This document shows, one piece after another, positions 11,336-23,759 of a stretch of DNA of 64,000 nt (position 1 is its first letter; each line of letters begins with the position of its first letter). Origin of the DNA: Primulina eburnea (Eukaryota; Streptophyta; Magnoliopsida; Lamiales; Gesneriaceae); NCBI RefSeq assembly GCF_022965805.1, contig NC_133116.1, positions 5,394,001 to 5,458,000 on the forward strand, in the 5' to 3' direction. The notes under the pieces were generated by a model. It searched no databases and was not told the DNA's origin. It worked only from the letters and a program-made list of their open reading frames with translations. Position numbers and translations under genes: made by a program.

Positions 11336-13731
11336 TTAAATGGAAGTGAAAATTTGCATCTGACTGAGAATGTGCTCGAAATTGTCAGTAGGTTTGTCTA
11401 TGGCATGTGTGTGTACCCCTTCGTAGGTTGTCACCACAATTCCTTCATCTTTAGACAGCCTTTGAACTTGCTTTTTCACGTTGCAATTTTGGTACGTGCA
11501 CCTGTAATAGCTTCTGGAATAAACGACGAATTCACTTTAGTTTGTATGGGAAAATATTTGCGATTCAAAAATAGAAAAGAGAAGAACAGTCGGAATTTTT
11601 TTTTTTTTTTACTCGGATTTGATTGTATAATAAAAACCACTTCTACGTTAATGGGAATTAGCAATAATTATAATATAATTCCGGAAATTTATGTGGATAA
11701 ATGGAAGAACAAATAGGGAAATGAGATCCCATCACTTGGGGGTAAAGCATTAAGTATACATATAAGGGTTGGAGTTCACACTTTTTTGTGTTGACCTCAC
11801 ACATAAAAATAAAATGTCCACCTTAAAATTTCACTTAGGTCAAGGGGATATTTCCCAAATAAATTAAAGATAATAGATCCAAAAAATATGGAAAAACAAT
11901 TACAATCTAAATTATTCTATGTTACATCTGAATATTTTTCTCTCAAATATTTGTCATTGAACCATCAATATATATGTCAACTTCTATAAAAAAAAATAAC
12001 GACTCATATGATTTAATGATATTAGAATAGAGAAAAAAAATTCGTTGTAGCATAGAATAACCGAATAGTCATCCAAAATTTTCCAAATAAACCTACGTCA
12101 ACTTATTACCAAAATAAATATTACTTGGAACGAAAATGCTTTCAAATACATGCCTAAATGATAGAATTTTCCAACAAACATTGCATGTCACGGCAAAGAT
12201 ACTTCTATGTAACTTGCATGTTTTCTATTTTTAATCATGTTGTGGTTCGATTCAAAGATTTATTCCAATAATTTGCACTTATTCTCATTTATAGCCCTTT
12301 TCCCCGGAGTTTGAATGTAGCATAAATCACTTCAATAATTTGGTTCCACTCCAACAATTTTTTGTCATAACATCATCCAAAAAATCGTAATTTTCACCTA
12401 AATAGAGGATATCATGCATGAAAGGAAAGCTCATACAAGCAATAGTTGGTTCACCCGAATAAAATCACTGTCGGAGAGCTGATCACGAGCGATCTATGTA
12501 TAACTCGGGTCCGTCGTTAACATATATATATGCGTAATCCTACTCGTTAAATCATATATCCTAATTAATGCATAGCCATTAGGCTGATGTTTCCTCTAAA
12601 ATTTGATGAACCCTGGCCCGGCTCAGCACCCTAGGCGGCTGCTTAGGGCCTCCCCATTTGTGGGACCTCAATTTTTTATTTTTATTTTTTTAGTTTTTTC
12701 ATTTAAAACTCTATTAGGTTAGGTCTATCAAAAAAAAAAAAAAATTTGGTTGAAAATTTGAAATCACGGTCAACTATTTGTATTTTTAGAACTCTCTTGC
12801 AAAAAAAACCTTTTTTCTTCTTAAATATATTATTTTATTTTTTTTAATTGAATTTGATTTTTCTTCTCTATTTGATTGTTACGGTGGAGTATTTTTATCT
12901 TTAATTTTTTTTTTCTGTTTTCAAATTCTATAATCTTTTAATTTGTTTATTTGAATTGTGGACTGATTTTTACTCATTCAATAATATTTGTTCCTTTTCG
13001 ATGTTAGAATTTAAATTATAATTTGTATTTATTTTGTTATATTTTTGTAATAAAAATCAATTATTTATGCTTTTTTTATTTTGTTGATTTTTATTTTACT
13101 TGTATATATAGATCATCTATGATATGTGAGATTAGGCATAAGGAGTTAGTTTATTGAATTATTTTTTTTAGTTTATATATGTATTTTTTTTTATAACTGA
13201 ATAAACAAATTAATGTAAAATATTAACGATAATTATGTGAATTTAATTATCTTGTAATATTTTTATATTTAATAAACAAATTTATATAAAATATTTCTCT
13301 AAAACTGGCCGGGGCTCCAATTTTTTTGATCCGACAACCAAAGAAATCATAAAATCGACGAACCTTGGGAATTTGTTGTTCTTCACTGCCTTTTGACCAT
13401 ATTTTCTCCATCGATACCCGTCATCGAGTATGTCAACCTGGCTTCTCGTCTGAAAAGCGCACCTGGGTTTCCTTGATTTTTTCTCGCCCTTTTTCTTGCT
13501 GGATCTATCCTCGTTTTCCACTGCGTCAGGGTTGCTGAAACTTGAGCACTGGGGAACTGCACTACTCTCCATGCTTGTGATCAACTCCTTGCATCCAATA
13601 TCGTTGTAGGGTTTGTGATCGTGTAATTCTGGATCTTGTGCATGAGAATTGGCTATGTTCAATAGGAAGAAATGGGGATTTTGAGGGTTGGAAGACGAAG
13701 ATTGAAACATGGTCGGATATACATTCTCCAT
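11336..13731 (-). CDS. WRKY75: WRKY75-like group IIc transcription factor
   Basis: Two exons: 13364-13731 (ATG at 13729-13731) and 11336-11513 (stop TAA). They encode 181 residues and are separated by an 1850-bp intron. Nuclear W-box-binding factor by family. Exon 1 ends [20 protein letters not shown] then [16 protein letters not shown]. Exon 2 opens [20 protein letters not shown] and completes a C-X4-C-X23-H-X1-H zinc finger with the HTH triplet. The C-terminal tail [13 protein letters not shown] is typical of the WRKY75 branch. The intron splits the PR|SYYRC junction, the conserved position for group IIc. Reading straight through exon 1 gives a false 193-residue ORF. An in-frame upstream ATG at 13863 runs through a TA repeat and is unlikely to be used. 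The WRKY75 symbol rests on remembered similarity; a close paralogue is possible. Confidence 0.9.
12610..13320. repeat. Possible transposon-derived insert in the WRKY intron
   Basis: The intron carries a GC-rich stretch (CCTAGGCGGCTGCTTAGGGC near 12631), then about 600 bp of extreme AT content, then ACTGGCCGGGGCTCC near 13304. Such islands at the two edges suggest an inserted element, but I could not find inverted termini or a target duplication. Intron length is unusual for this family. Confidence 0.35.
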
Positions 13732-15118
13732 GGGAGAAGAGAGAAAAATGAAGGCTAGCTCTGAATGTTTAGGAATTTGTGGTTTTACTTGTACGATCGC
13801 TGTCATACCACCCAAGGTTAATAAAGTGAAGGCGGCTGGCGATATATATATATATATATCCAATGTATGTGTGCCTATGGATTTGTCGTGAATGGCACGC
13901 TAAGTCAAAGATATTGTTTGAGGAAAAAGGGTACTTCTTTTACTTTTTAGTTTTTAGCTTAAGATGGAGGGGGACAGTGGCCATTTATTTTTTTCCAATA
14001 TTAAACTTAAGTTTCTTTAAATTTTTTATTAATTAACGTAAAAGTAGAGTAGCTGGTTAATAAATAACTGAAAAAAATAAGTTGTATCGACAAAAATAAC
14101 TATATAAATATCCAGTGATGTTGTATTTTGATGAAAAGATTTGATTTTGACGAACATAATATGAAATGTGTTTATTTGAAATTGATGTAATGAAAATGTT
14201 ATGTAGTTGGTTGCAGAGACGGAGCAAAAAAACTCATTTAGGGAGGGTAAAAATAATTTTTAAAAAGTAGTTAATTATTATAAAAATAGAAGCGTAATTT
14301 TAGTTTTTGAAATGGAAGCAAAGTAGCACAATGTTCTAATTAAAATGATTATAAAAATAATATGAATTTACTATAACAGAAAATAAAAAAATATGAATTT
14401 AAAATAGACTACTTAAATATATGTGTAACAAGGTATGCCAAAGTTTTTAATGGTTAATCTATAACATTTTAAAAAAATAGTTGCATCATTATAATACAAT
14501 TAGAAATATGACGATTAGAGTAACAAAAGGACATATGTGTGTGTGTGTGTGTGTGACCATTATTTATTAATGCATGATTCAATCCTTTTAATTGTGCTCA
14601 ATTTTTCTTCATTATTTTTAACTCACCAATAATTAACTAAATTTTATTAATCATCATATGCTTAATATGAAAATATATCATATTTTCATCACACTTTGGC
14701 ATGATCTTCGTCTGGCAAGCTCGCACATAAAAATCCGAGCACGAATGGCGCGCCCGGTGGTGCACAATGGATGCTAAAGAGAATATTTTTCCATAAAGTT
14801 GTGAAAATTGGGAATGAAATGCATTGAAGAGATAGTTGGAATATGAAGTAGATACATATTATAATGTTTCAAATTCTGATTATTATGTTTAAGGTTTTTG
14901 GGAAGATTGAGAATATGGCACGCATAGCTTTTCGGGTTCATATATATGGTTATGCTCCCAAAGATGAGATATGTGTATCTCAGTCCTATTTTACGGAGGA
15001 AATCGAATAACATGATGTATCCGAGGAACAATTCCTATCACCATGGAAATGTGGCATTAAAGAACTGATAATATACGCTAGAAGGAATCATGTCCCGAGG
15101 GCCAAGGAGCGATACAAC
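13732..15118. other. WRKY upstream region and gene-free stretch
   Basis: Presumed WRKY promoter sequence with a short (TA)n at about 13841-13859. A lone hAT-type terminus CAGAGACGGAGC sits at 14214 with no partner end, and (GT)n lies at about 14536-14555. No supported gene. Confidence 0.55.
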
Positions 15119-15441
15119 CAGAGACGTAGCCCGAAATTCTTTTTATACTGGGTTGAATGAATCGATAAACAACATTAAATAATATAAATCAAATATTTAA
15201 AAATTCTTTCACGTGAAATTTTCAACCAGTAGGAGACTGACAGCTCTCATCCTCTTGTTTTCATTTTTGGGAGATGGCTGTAAAAGAAAACACTCAAGAA
15301 ATGAGCTAAATATGGGACTAAAAATTTAAAATACAAAGCCAAAATTATAAAAAAAGAAAACTCAGTCCATATTCCTAATTAAATCCAAAAAAGTAGACTG
15401 GGCTGGAGCCCACCCCAGCTTTTGGGATGGCTCCGTCCCTG
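15119..15441. mobile_element. hAT-type MITE, CAGGGACGGAGCC termini, 8-bp TSD
   Basis: A 323-bp element whose ends are CAGAGACGTAGCC and, inward from the right, CAGGGACGGAGCC. It is flanked by a perfect 8-bp duplication GATACAAC (15111-15118 and 15442-15449). The termini closely match those of the coding hAT element at 42937 (CAGGGACGGATCC), so a transposase of that type could mobilise it (inference). No coding capacity. Confidence 0.88.
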
Positions 15442-15449
15442 GATACAAC

Positions 15450-17805
15450 CCAGCAAAGAAACATCGCTTCAGGATCAAAGAACATGTTTTCTCCGGCATG
15501 ATCATGGTCATCTGGGCCAACAGCTTGAGGGAAAATCAGGTCAATTCATGGAATTATGTCCAAGCATATTGGCTGTTGGGCTAACTTCGCTTCTAGTTCA
15601 ATTTTTTAGTTCTACTTTCCAGCAATTAATCTAGTTCATATTCAGATAGATTTCAGGTTTCGTTTTTTTTTTATTATAAAATGTTGTTTTCGATTCTCAG
15701 TGATATTATTGTGTATTCATGTCATCTGGAAAACATATTTTCCATGTTATTTAATTACATTAGTTAAATTCAGTTAGTTACATCCAGATCCGAAGAGGTT
15801 AGAAAAGACGACATAACCGAGGCGCAAAACTCTCAGCCTAACAAAACCCCACACGTTTTTTGCTTGCATTTTTTTTAAAGAGAGAGAAAAGGGTTGGTAT
15901 AGATGCAATATCACAAGCTCATTCAAAAATAATGTATTCTTGAATTAATATGCGTGTAATTAATCAAATTAAATCGGAATTATTAACCATTCAGTTATAT
16001 AATATGATTTCCAGTTTTTTTAATATTGGTAGTCAAGGCCCACATATCATGTAAATTTTCTTAGTTACCGCCCGAGAATGATAGAGATTGGTCAAGTTTA
16101 TTAATAATTAATGAACAAAAACATAATATTTCCATATTCCAGTCAAATCTATATATAAATCCCAGCATAACCCTCAGTCCAGTATCTTAATTATATTGTG
16201 ACAACATCTTAAATCAATCATCAATATATATACTAAACACTTCAAAAAAAAAAAAAATAATAATAATTTTTCACAGAAATGTGACGATAAAAGTACGCTA
16301 ATATGTTCATTCAATTAAATTTTTTATTATTTATTTTTAAATTATAGTTTTGCTTTTTCCTCATTGTACTAGATTAAATGTTTTTGTCTTTTCGTCTGAT
16401 ACCAATTAAATAGCGACAAAATTAAAAATTTTATCATGTAATATCCAACTCATGATAAGGACGGAACTAGACGAATATGTTGGATGAGTTTTTAACCCGT
16501 TAAATAATATTACAGATTAATTTTGTGAAAAAAATCTTCGACTCGATAAAACTCTTAAAAAAAATTAATTTTTCTATCAAAATTATTATTTTTTATGATA
16601 AATAGATCAAATTGACCTATTTCATAAACATTAACTAATGAATTCATCTCACAAAAAACAAAATAATTTTTTCCTAAAATAGTTAGCATGTTTGAGGGGG
16701 CCGAGACCTGCCCCTACCCCCTGCACCCCTCACCCTAATTACCCCTTAATGTAACATGATAATTAATATATTTTCCGTATGAGTACATTAAAGTAGTGTT
16801 AGCGGTTACTTAACATTAATATAGTCTATGCTAAAAAAAAATATTAATATAGTCCTGAGTTTATTGTATAATATATATATATATATATATATATAATGTT
16901 TTATTACATATATATACTCAGATATAAGTTCGAGTATATTATTCAACATTAAATAATAATAATATAATATGGTAAACGACTGGCGGGCTTTGGAGGCGGC
17001 GAAGCATTTAGGTCAGCTGGGACCAACCACGGGTCAATTAATGGGTGCATTACAAGCTACACGTGTGTTTTGTCTAAAAATATATCTACTCGATATTATC
17101 AATTTTATGAGACGGATTTTTTATTTTATCTGATCTATAAAATTATTATTTTTTCCTAAAATTATTAATTTCAATTCAGATATAGATCAATCAATCCATC
17201 TCTCGGATCAATTAGTGATGTTAGGCAGATGCTGAGTACTTGTATAATCGTTTCTGATAAACAATAATTTTTGTGATGAGTAGGATTATTAATTTTGCTT
17301 AATAATTTATGGCAGTTTGTAATTATTTTAAAGTGGTGTAATTTTTGGTAAAATTAATTGATGGAAGCTTTTTGTATGTTTCATTTTAATAAAACTTATA
17401 ATGTTTTTTTCACGTTTTATTATTTTGTTTTATATATGTTTTTAGACAAAACAAAAAAAAACAATTTAAGGTAGTTTTGGTTCACGGTTCACATATTGAG
17501 CCACATGATGTTCTCTATTCTCTTCTATTAAAAAATAGTTCAGAAGAGAAAAACTAAAGTATCCTCTCAAAAAAAAAAGTACAAAGATCCGGAAGATCAA
17601 AGACATATTTTAAAGAATTCAGAATTATGATTTTAAATACATTTCAACTTAAATTTTCAGTCAAATTCTTATTGATTTAACATGATGAATGATGTGGTTT
17701 ACGAATTTTTTCCAACAACTATTCCATATGAACATCCATTTTATCACACATTTTGAATATCTTTCACCAATCGGAAGTATATCCTATTATGGATTTTTGT
17801 TACAT

Positions 17806-17838
<33 letters not shown>

Positions 17839-18405
17839 TGTATTTAGCAGTTTTTTAACTCTTGTACCAACGCCCCGCGGACAAGGAGATATTTTTTTCC
17901 TATTTTTTTTGGGAAAAAGGGACAATGTACTTGAGGACAATATATTTCTGTCAAAGTATCACGTGTATGAGTTATTTAGATAGAATAGAACCCCTACCGA
18001 CAACGCAACCCATATTTTTTTTAAAAAAAATGGCAAGACATTTCTTCATTTCCTTCTAATAATATGTTTTAATATAGGTGCCAAACAATAAAAAGGATCA
18101 CATTTGATAAAAAGAAACTGTTATTTCCACGAAAAACATGAATAAGACTATATTATATGACATATATTTGTTACAGAACCAATATCGTGGAATACCAAGA
18201 TGTGAATAAAATATTGAAAACGATATATACTGTTCTTAGTCCAATTTCGTGGACAATCAAGTCCTCGAGAAAACTGACTTTTCAAAAGTTTGAACTTTTA
18301 CTAGTTTTTAGTATACATATTACACACGACTCATCGTGGAAATTATTCGCAACATTTCCATTAATTAATGGATGGTTGATTAGGTTTATTTGAGAGTAGT
18401 TATTT
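15450..18405. other. Gene-free stretch
   Basis: AT-rich with simple repeats: (TA)n about 16869-16895 and (AAT)n about 17808-17838. A promoter-like CTATATATAAATCCC near 16149 is not followed by an ORF. Weak relics of the GAGACGGTCTCAC family are visible near 16520-16665 and 17090-17215. No gene supported. Confidence 0.55.
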
Positions 18406-18566
18406 TGTGAGACGGTCTCACGAATCTTTATTTGTGAGACGAGTCAACTCTACCGATATTCACAATAAAAAATAATATTCTTAACATAAAAAATAATATT
18501 CTTTTATGGATGACCCAAATAAAAGATCCGTCTCACAAAATACGACATATATAACCGTCTTACACA
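18406..18566 (+). repeat. GAGACGGTCTCAC MITE family, copy e
   Basis: Near-complete copy: TGTGAGACGGTCTCACGAAT at the left, TTTGTGAGACGAGTCAAC, ACCGATATTCACAATAAAAA, GATCCGTCTCACAAAATACG, then a decayed right terminus CCGTCTTACACA. About 160 bp, no coding potential. Confidence 0.82.
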
Positions 18567-18621
18567 AAAGTTTTTGCTTATTTGAAATGAAAAACGACAA
18601 TTAATACACTGTATTCTCTCT

Positions 18622-18781
18622 TGTGAGACGATCTCACGAATCTTTATATGTGAGACGAGTCAATCCTATCGATATTCACAATAAAAAATGATATTCTTAG
18701 CATAAAAAATAATAATTTTTCATAGATAACCCAAATAAAATATCTGTATCACAAAATACGACCCGTGAAATTGTTTCACAT
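18622..18781 (+). repeat. GAGACGGTCTCAC MITE family, copy f
   Basis: Second copy in the same orientation, only 55 bp from copy e. It has the same segment order and a decayed right terminus. The close tandem placement suggests local insertion or duplication. Confidence 0.82.
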
Positions 18782-18933
18782 AAGTTTTTGCCTTCTATAC
18801 TATTCATTATGTTTGATCCAAAAAAATCCCTATGAAATGAATGACATGTGTCTAGTCTAATATATATGGTGTGAATTTTTTAGAATATCCACTCAACTAT
18901 AATGAAAACTAATTATATGATTTTAAAACTAAA

Positions 18934-19565
18934 TGTTGGGGATCGATATAGAATTTAGAAAGGTTGAATAAACTCTTTCCTTTGTTTGTTGATTTTACAA
19001 AATGTGCTAGAATCATGTAAGAGATTATAGCTTATCTTGTTCAAGAGTAAGTTCAGCAGATTACAATAATAAGTGCAGAAACGATCCAATAGAGTCGGTG
19101 AAACACAATAAAACAGTAGGAAATAGAATATGAGTTGTTTCTGGAAGTTCGAAGATAAAATCTTCTACATCTCCACTTCTTTTGTTTCCAGAAGGTATCA
19201 TTAAAAGACTTTGGATATGACAGTATAACACTTGTATACACCCACTTCAGTAGGGCTTACCTTTAGTCTACTTAAACTCTTAGTTACACAACTCAATAAA
19301 AACGAATACCACAAGGTTCTCGAAAAGACACTTTTTCCAGTTTACAAACTCTTTTCAAAGATGTAGCAAAGTGTTTAGATTGAGAAGATTTTACGAAACA
19401 TCAGCACAATATGATATCAGAAGATCGCATATTGATAATAAAGCGTGTGCTGCTTTTCTGTATGTTGAGCTTTGAAGATAAGTAGTTGAAGATAGCTCAA
19501 ACTCACGTTGGAATAATCATTGTGTAGATAAAGATAATAACGTTGTTTTCTATATATGATTGAAC

Positions 19566-19628
<63 letters not shown>

Positions 19629-19999
19629 TACAGTCCAACGTCTATATTAAGAGACGGCTTCTGAAACTCCTGAGCAAGATTAGCTTTAGTACCTAAAATA
19701 AGTCATGCAGAAAGCTATGAAACAATCAGTCCTGTTTCATACCAAAACTGGTAAGGAGCGTTAAATGTCTTTGTTCATCATTAATGGTACAATAAATACT
19801 CGTACTAGATAAAGTAACGGTAACCTTTAATATTGTAACGATCAAATAAAATTCGTTAAGTTCTGATCTTGTATAAGCCGAGTTCTGCTTCTGTTTATCT
19901 AAGTTGATAAATACTCGAAGAGTATTCTTTTGTTTAGGTGATACGAGAACTTTTGCTTTTATATTATTTTCTAGTTTTACTAACGCGATCTACGGGTTC
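18934..19999. repeat. Possible LTR or retrotransposon fragment
   Basis: Begins TGTTGGGGATCGATATAGAA, a TG start resembling plant retrotransposon LTRs, and continues about 1 kb without coding capacity. It includes a (TA)n run at 19569-19627. The solo LTR at 20000 appears inserted into its right part. No second end or target duplication was found. Confidence 0.35.
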
Positions 20000-21121
20000 T
20001 GTAGTGACCCGTTCCAGAATCACCTACTAAACAAGAACTAAGCATGCGATTAACTTAATTAAAAACAATCAGAAATAAAGGCGGAAAACTGTCACCAAAA
20101 GATAGTTATACAACCCAATCGAAAATCCAGGACAACTCAACTAAAATGAAATATACGGTACAACCATATCGAATCAAAAAGATACCGAAGAACTAAACCA
20201 ACCAGCTACTCAACGTCCTCCTCCTCCTCCTCCTGAGCTGTCCAACCTGAGGCCTGCCCCGTGGGAATGGGGTGTCCAAGATAAACAAAACCGAGGACAT
20301 GAGCGATAAGAACGCCCAGTACAAAAGCATGAGTATACAAACCTATATGAAATGCACATGCTATGATATGATACCAGGGTAGTCAAGAAACAGGAGTAAC
20401 AAAGGATCTCAATATGCTCAGTCTAGAGGCGCCAAGTGGATAGTGCCGCGCGGTACTCCTCTGGGTCACTGCATCCACTACAAGAACAGACGTGGACCTA
20501 AAATGTCCCGGATCACCGAAGCCCTCCGGACCCGTCGGCCACTGTGTACTCTCGGTGTCCATGCGTCCACAACACAAGACAGGGCTGAGCGGCCCCACAA
20601 GATATAGCTTATCTCGAAAGAGATACAGCTCAACAGTAAAGGCTATCTCGAAGGAGATACGGCTCAACATGAAATGCAACATGCATCATACAGCGTGACA
20701 TAATAGCATGCATCATATGACATATAACAATGCACCACATAATCATGCGACACATATAAGAATGTATACTCGACCAGGATATCTCGGATAGTACTTTCGT
20801 ACCTCTATCACTGCAATCCTAATCCACTGGAAAACCAGACAAACAGGTCTATTCCAAGCCTATTCATCAAGTGAAAACCATCACTAAAACTTATCTACCA
20901 GACTTAACTAGATAATCCTGAAATAATAATGATACAATTCCAAACCTTCGTCCGTCGCTAGCCCGCTGATGCCGCTAGCTCCCAACTAGAGCACAGCTCC
21001 GCTACAAAGCCAGTAGCTCCCTGCTAGTGCCTGAACCTCGGGAAAGACTAGAAACCTTTCAGAAACGACTAAAACGCTCTGGAACGCTCTGAAATGGCGA
21101 GTAAGAAATGAAGCCTCGCGC

Positions 21122-21134
21122 CTCTATTTATAGC
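21122..21134 (-). promoter_or_regulatory. TATA box of the solo LTR
   Basis: Minus-strand GGCTATAAATAGAGG lies immediately downstream of the palindrome array and would direct transcription leftward through R/U5. CCAAT-like ATTGG is just upstream. Position and match to the plant TATA consensus are good; activity is unknown. Confidence 0.7.
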
Positions 21135-21140
21135 CAATGT

Positions 21141-21393
21141 TCGGACGATCCGATCCACTTCGGAAGCTCCGATCCGGTACATTCGGACGATCCGAACCCA
21201 CTTCGGACGATCCGAACCTTGCATGCGTTCTACGTGTCCAGCCACCTGTCTCGGACGATCCGAACCCTTGCTCGGACGATCCGAATTCTGCATGTCTGCC
21301 ACGGGTCCAGCCACCTGGCTCGGACGATCCGACATCTGGCTCGGACGATCCGAACCATGATCGGACGATCCGAACCCGGTTCGGTCCTTCCGA
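21141..21393. repeat. Array of TCGGACGATCCGA near-palindromes in LTR U3
   Basis: Eight perfect copies start at 21141, 21183, 21203, 21251, 21272, 21320, 21341 and 21361. Two degenerate copies start at 21160 and 21381. The unit reads nearly the same on both strands (TCGGA....TCCGA). Within the array a longer unit of about 69 bp, containing CAGCCACCTG and two palindromes, is duplicated (about 21220-21290 and 21290-21360). Spacing is irregular, so this is clustered sites rather than a simple satellite. Confidence 0.93.
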
Positions 21394-21455
21394 TCCCACC
21401 GAAAATAATTAATCCAATAATTAACTCAAATTAGGAATCGGGATACTACAGGTTC

Positions 21456-22597
21456 TGAACAATATGATTTCAAAATATATATTTTTCCTAAAGAAAAATA
21501 TAAATCCCAATTTTCATCAATCTCCTTTTATAAAATTAGTGTAGATTGTCGATTGTGATGCATGTGATCGAATTGACACCAGTAATGGCGAAAATGAATT
21601 TCCATTCTTTGATATCCAATGAAAACACAATTGCGTGTATACACACTACATAACCCTCGATTTTCTTTGTACTTTGAATGGACTAAAACCCACCCCATTT
21701 ATTCAAAGAGAAGAGGTCCTTGTCTAGCTCTCGACGGGTTTCTGAATCAGTGGAGTATGTATATTTATAATCAATTGATTATATGTTTATATTTTTTATC
21801 AACACTTTTCTGGATCATGTATACTTAATTTATTCCATTTTCCAGCAAAATCTCTATAAATTAATAATATTTAGATAATTAAATATTATTAATTTAGAGA
21901 GATTTTTATTAATTGATATATTAATAATTTATTGTTTTAAATAGTTTTTTGATTCAGTTAATATAAATTTTATTACATAAAAAATATATTTTACTAATAT
22001 ATGTATCATATTTTTTAATTAATAGAAAAATAAAATATATTTTATATACACATAAATAAGAGACTGATTTTCATTGTTTGTAATAATTAAATAATATTAA
22101 TTGTTCTCTAATCAAATAAAAGTCATTGGATAATATATGAGTCAATTACTTCTGGCATCAATCGCGTGAAAGAATACATTCATAGAAACAACTCTTCTCA
22201 GTTTTTTTATTAGAGAACGCGACATTGGAACTTTTGGATGCAATGAGAAAAGTTATATATTAAATCTAAATACATTTAATTTTCTAAAAAACAAATAAAA
22301 ATATAATCATATTTTACTAAATTGTCTTAACTGTAATTGTAATTTTAGATAAACAATTAATTTATAATATTATTAACAAAAAAAAAGATACGCGACATAC
22401 GTCCTCAACTATATCGTTTGAACAACTGATTAACTTGCCAGCTCAAATGAGTTGTCAACCAAGTTTGAAGGCAAGAATAATCTAACTCGGAAATTATTTA
22501 CGACTGTTACGGATGCATGGTAGACCCCAGTTTAATTTGGGGCTCTCAGTCAGATAAATTATTTCAAACAAATATATGTAAGTATATTTGGGATTTT
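21456..22597. other. Gene-free stretch
   Basis: AT-rich; no supported ORF, RNA gene or bounded repeat. Confidence 0.6.
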
Positions 22598-22784
22598 GAT
22601 CCTCTGCTGTGAATGAAAACACAGCAGTTTGTGTTGTGTAGTTTTTACACGAGATGATCAGTTGATCATTTCGTTTTTTTTGACAATTTTCTCTGACAAT
22701 ATGTGAGCTCCGTCAAATGATCAACTGATTATCTCGAGTAAAAAATGCACAACACCAGATATTGTATTTTTGACCGCAGATCCA
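22598..22784. repeat. Foldback MITE with ~80-bp imperfect inverted repeats
   Basis: The left arm (GATCCTCTGCTGTG..., GTGTTGTGTAGTTTTTACAC, GAGATGATCAGTTGATCATT) pairs with the right arm (AATGATCAACTGATTATCTC, GTAAAAAATGCACAACAC, ...GACCGCAGATC). The spacer is about 40 bp. Nearly the whole 187 bp would fold into one hairpin. No clear target duplication. Confidence 0.7.
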
Positions 22785-23725
22785 AATCTGTAAATTTGGG
22801 GGTGGAGTAGAATTTAAGCTTATTACCATGGTTCTGGTCAAAGGTTGTCTTTATTTATTGATTTATTTATTCTTCTTTTTGGGGATAAATTACTTTACAT
22901 GCAGATGGCAGAATCGTGCTCGCTTTTATATATGTGGATTGTTTAATTACCTTTATATATTGGAAAGTAAAAAGAAAGTTCCAAAATTTCAAAGCTGCTT
23001 TGCATAGATTAATTCAGTCAATTTCGTTCTAGAAATTGATGTAAAAACCAATATATTATATGGGTAAATTATACGTTATTAGTATCTTTTGAGTATGTTG
23101 ATAGGGAATTTATCAAAGTTCAATTTTGTATTACTGACTTCTTAGACGAGCATGTTATATTTGGACTTGTCTTATGTCATTTATCTAATTGACGTAGTTT
23201 ACAATGTATTCAATCCAAGAGTTTATCTAATACGTAGATATGGATTCCGTTACCAAAATAAAATTATACGCTATTATGATTATCACAAAAAATAATATGC
23301 ATCGTGCAATGAGATTGAGCGTGTACGCTAGTAAATCGATTTATTTTAGCAATTTATTTTATTATTTTACATTATTTTGTTAAATGTTATTTACAGTCGG
23401 AAAATATTTTATTTAATCAATAGAGATAATAATTATGAATTTCTTAAATATAATTTATTTTGAAGTTCAATAGTTTAAAAATATAATTATACATAGTTAA
23501 TTTCTAAAAATAATTAAAAAATCATACATAATTAGAAAAAAAAGAACTAATTAAAATAAAATTGTTTATAGAGAAAGGTTTTGATTTTATAAAATATAAT
23601 CGTTAGATTTTCATAAATTTTTGTATAAAAAAACACTTTTTTTTTCATTTTTTGTGTTTTTTTACAATGGACATATTAATTTGGTCGTTAGATCTCCTAC
23701 TAAATTAATCTGACCGTTAGATCAC

Positions 23726-23759
<34 letters not shown>

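Larger units (their letters stand above)
20000..21450 (-). mobile_element. Solo LTR, 1451 bp, with perfect 5-bp TSD
   Basis: On the minus strand it starts TGTAGTATCCCGATTCC and ends GGAACGGGTCACTACA, so canonical TG..CA. It is flanked by a perfect 5-bp duplication GGTTC (19995-19999 and 21451-21455). No internal domain or second LTR remains, so it is a solo LTR left by recombination. Its U3 (right part in window coordinates) carries an array of a 13-base near-palindrome directly upstream of a TATA box. A (CTC)n run lies at about 20216-20234. Length suits a Gypsy-class element; no coding evidence for the lineage. Confidence 0.92.

Noticed and set aside
11288..11716. 142-residue plus-strand ORF
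   Set aside because: Antisense shadow of WRKY exon 2.
14214..15441. One long hAT element from the CAGAGACGGAGC at 14214 to 15441
   Set aside because: The exact GATACAAC duplication pairs 15119 with 15441; the flank of 14214 does not match.
15422..15634. 70-residue ORF downstream of the MITE
   Set aside because: Starts inside the MITE end and target duplication; no recognised domain.
16140..16260. Promoter of a small gene or microRNA near CTATATATAAATCCC
   Set aside because: No ORF follows and no hairpin or known microRNA sequence could be seen.
21069..21434. Ser-Asp-Pro-rich repeat proteins in four frames
   Set aside because: Translations of the palindrome array in the LTR U3; open in several frames only because the repeat has no stops.
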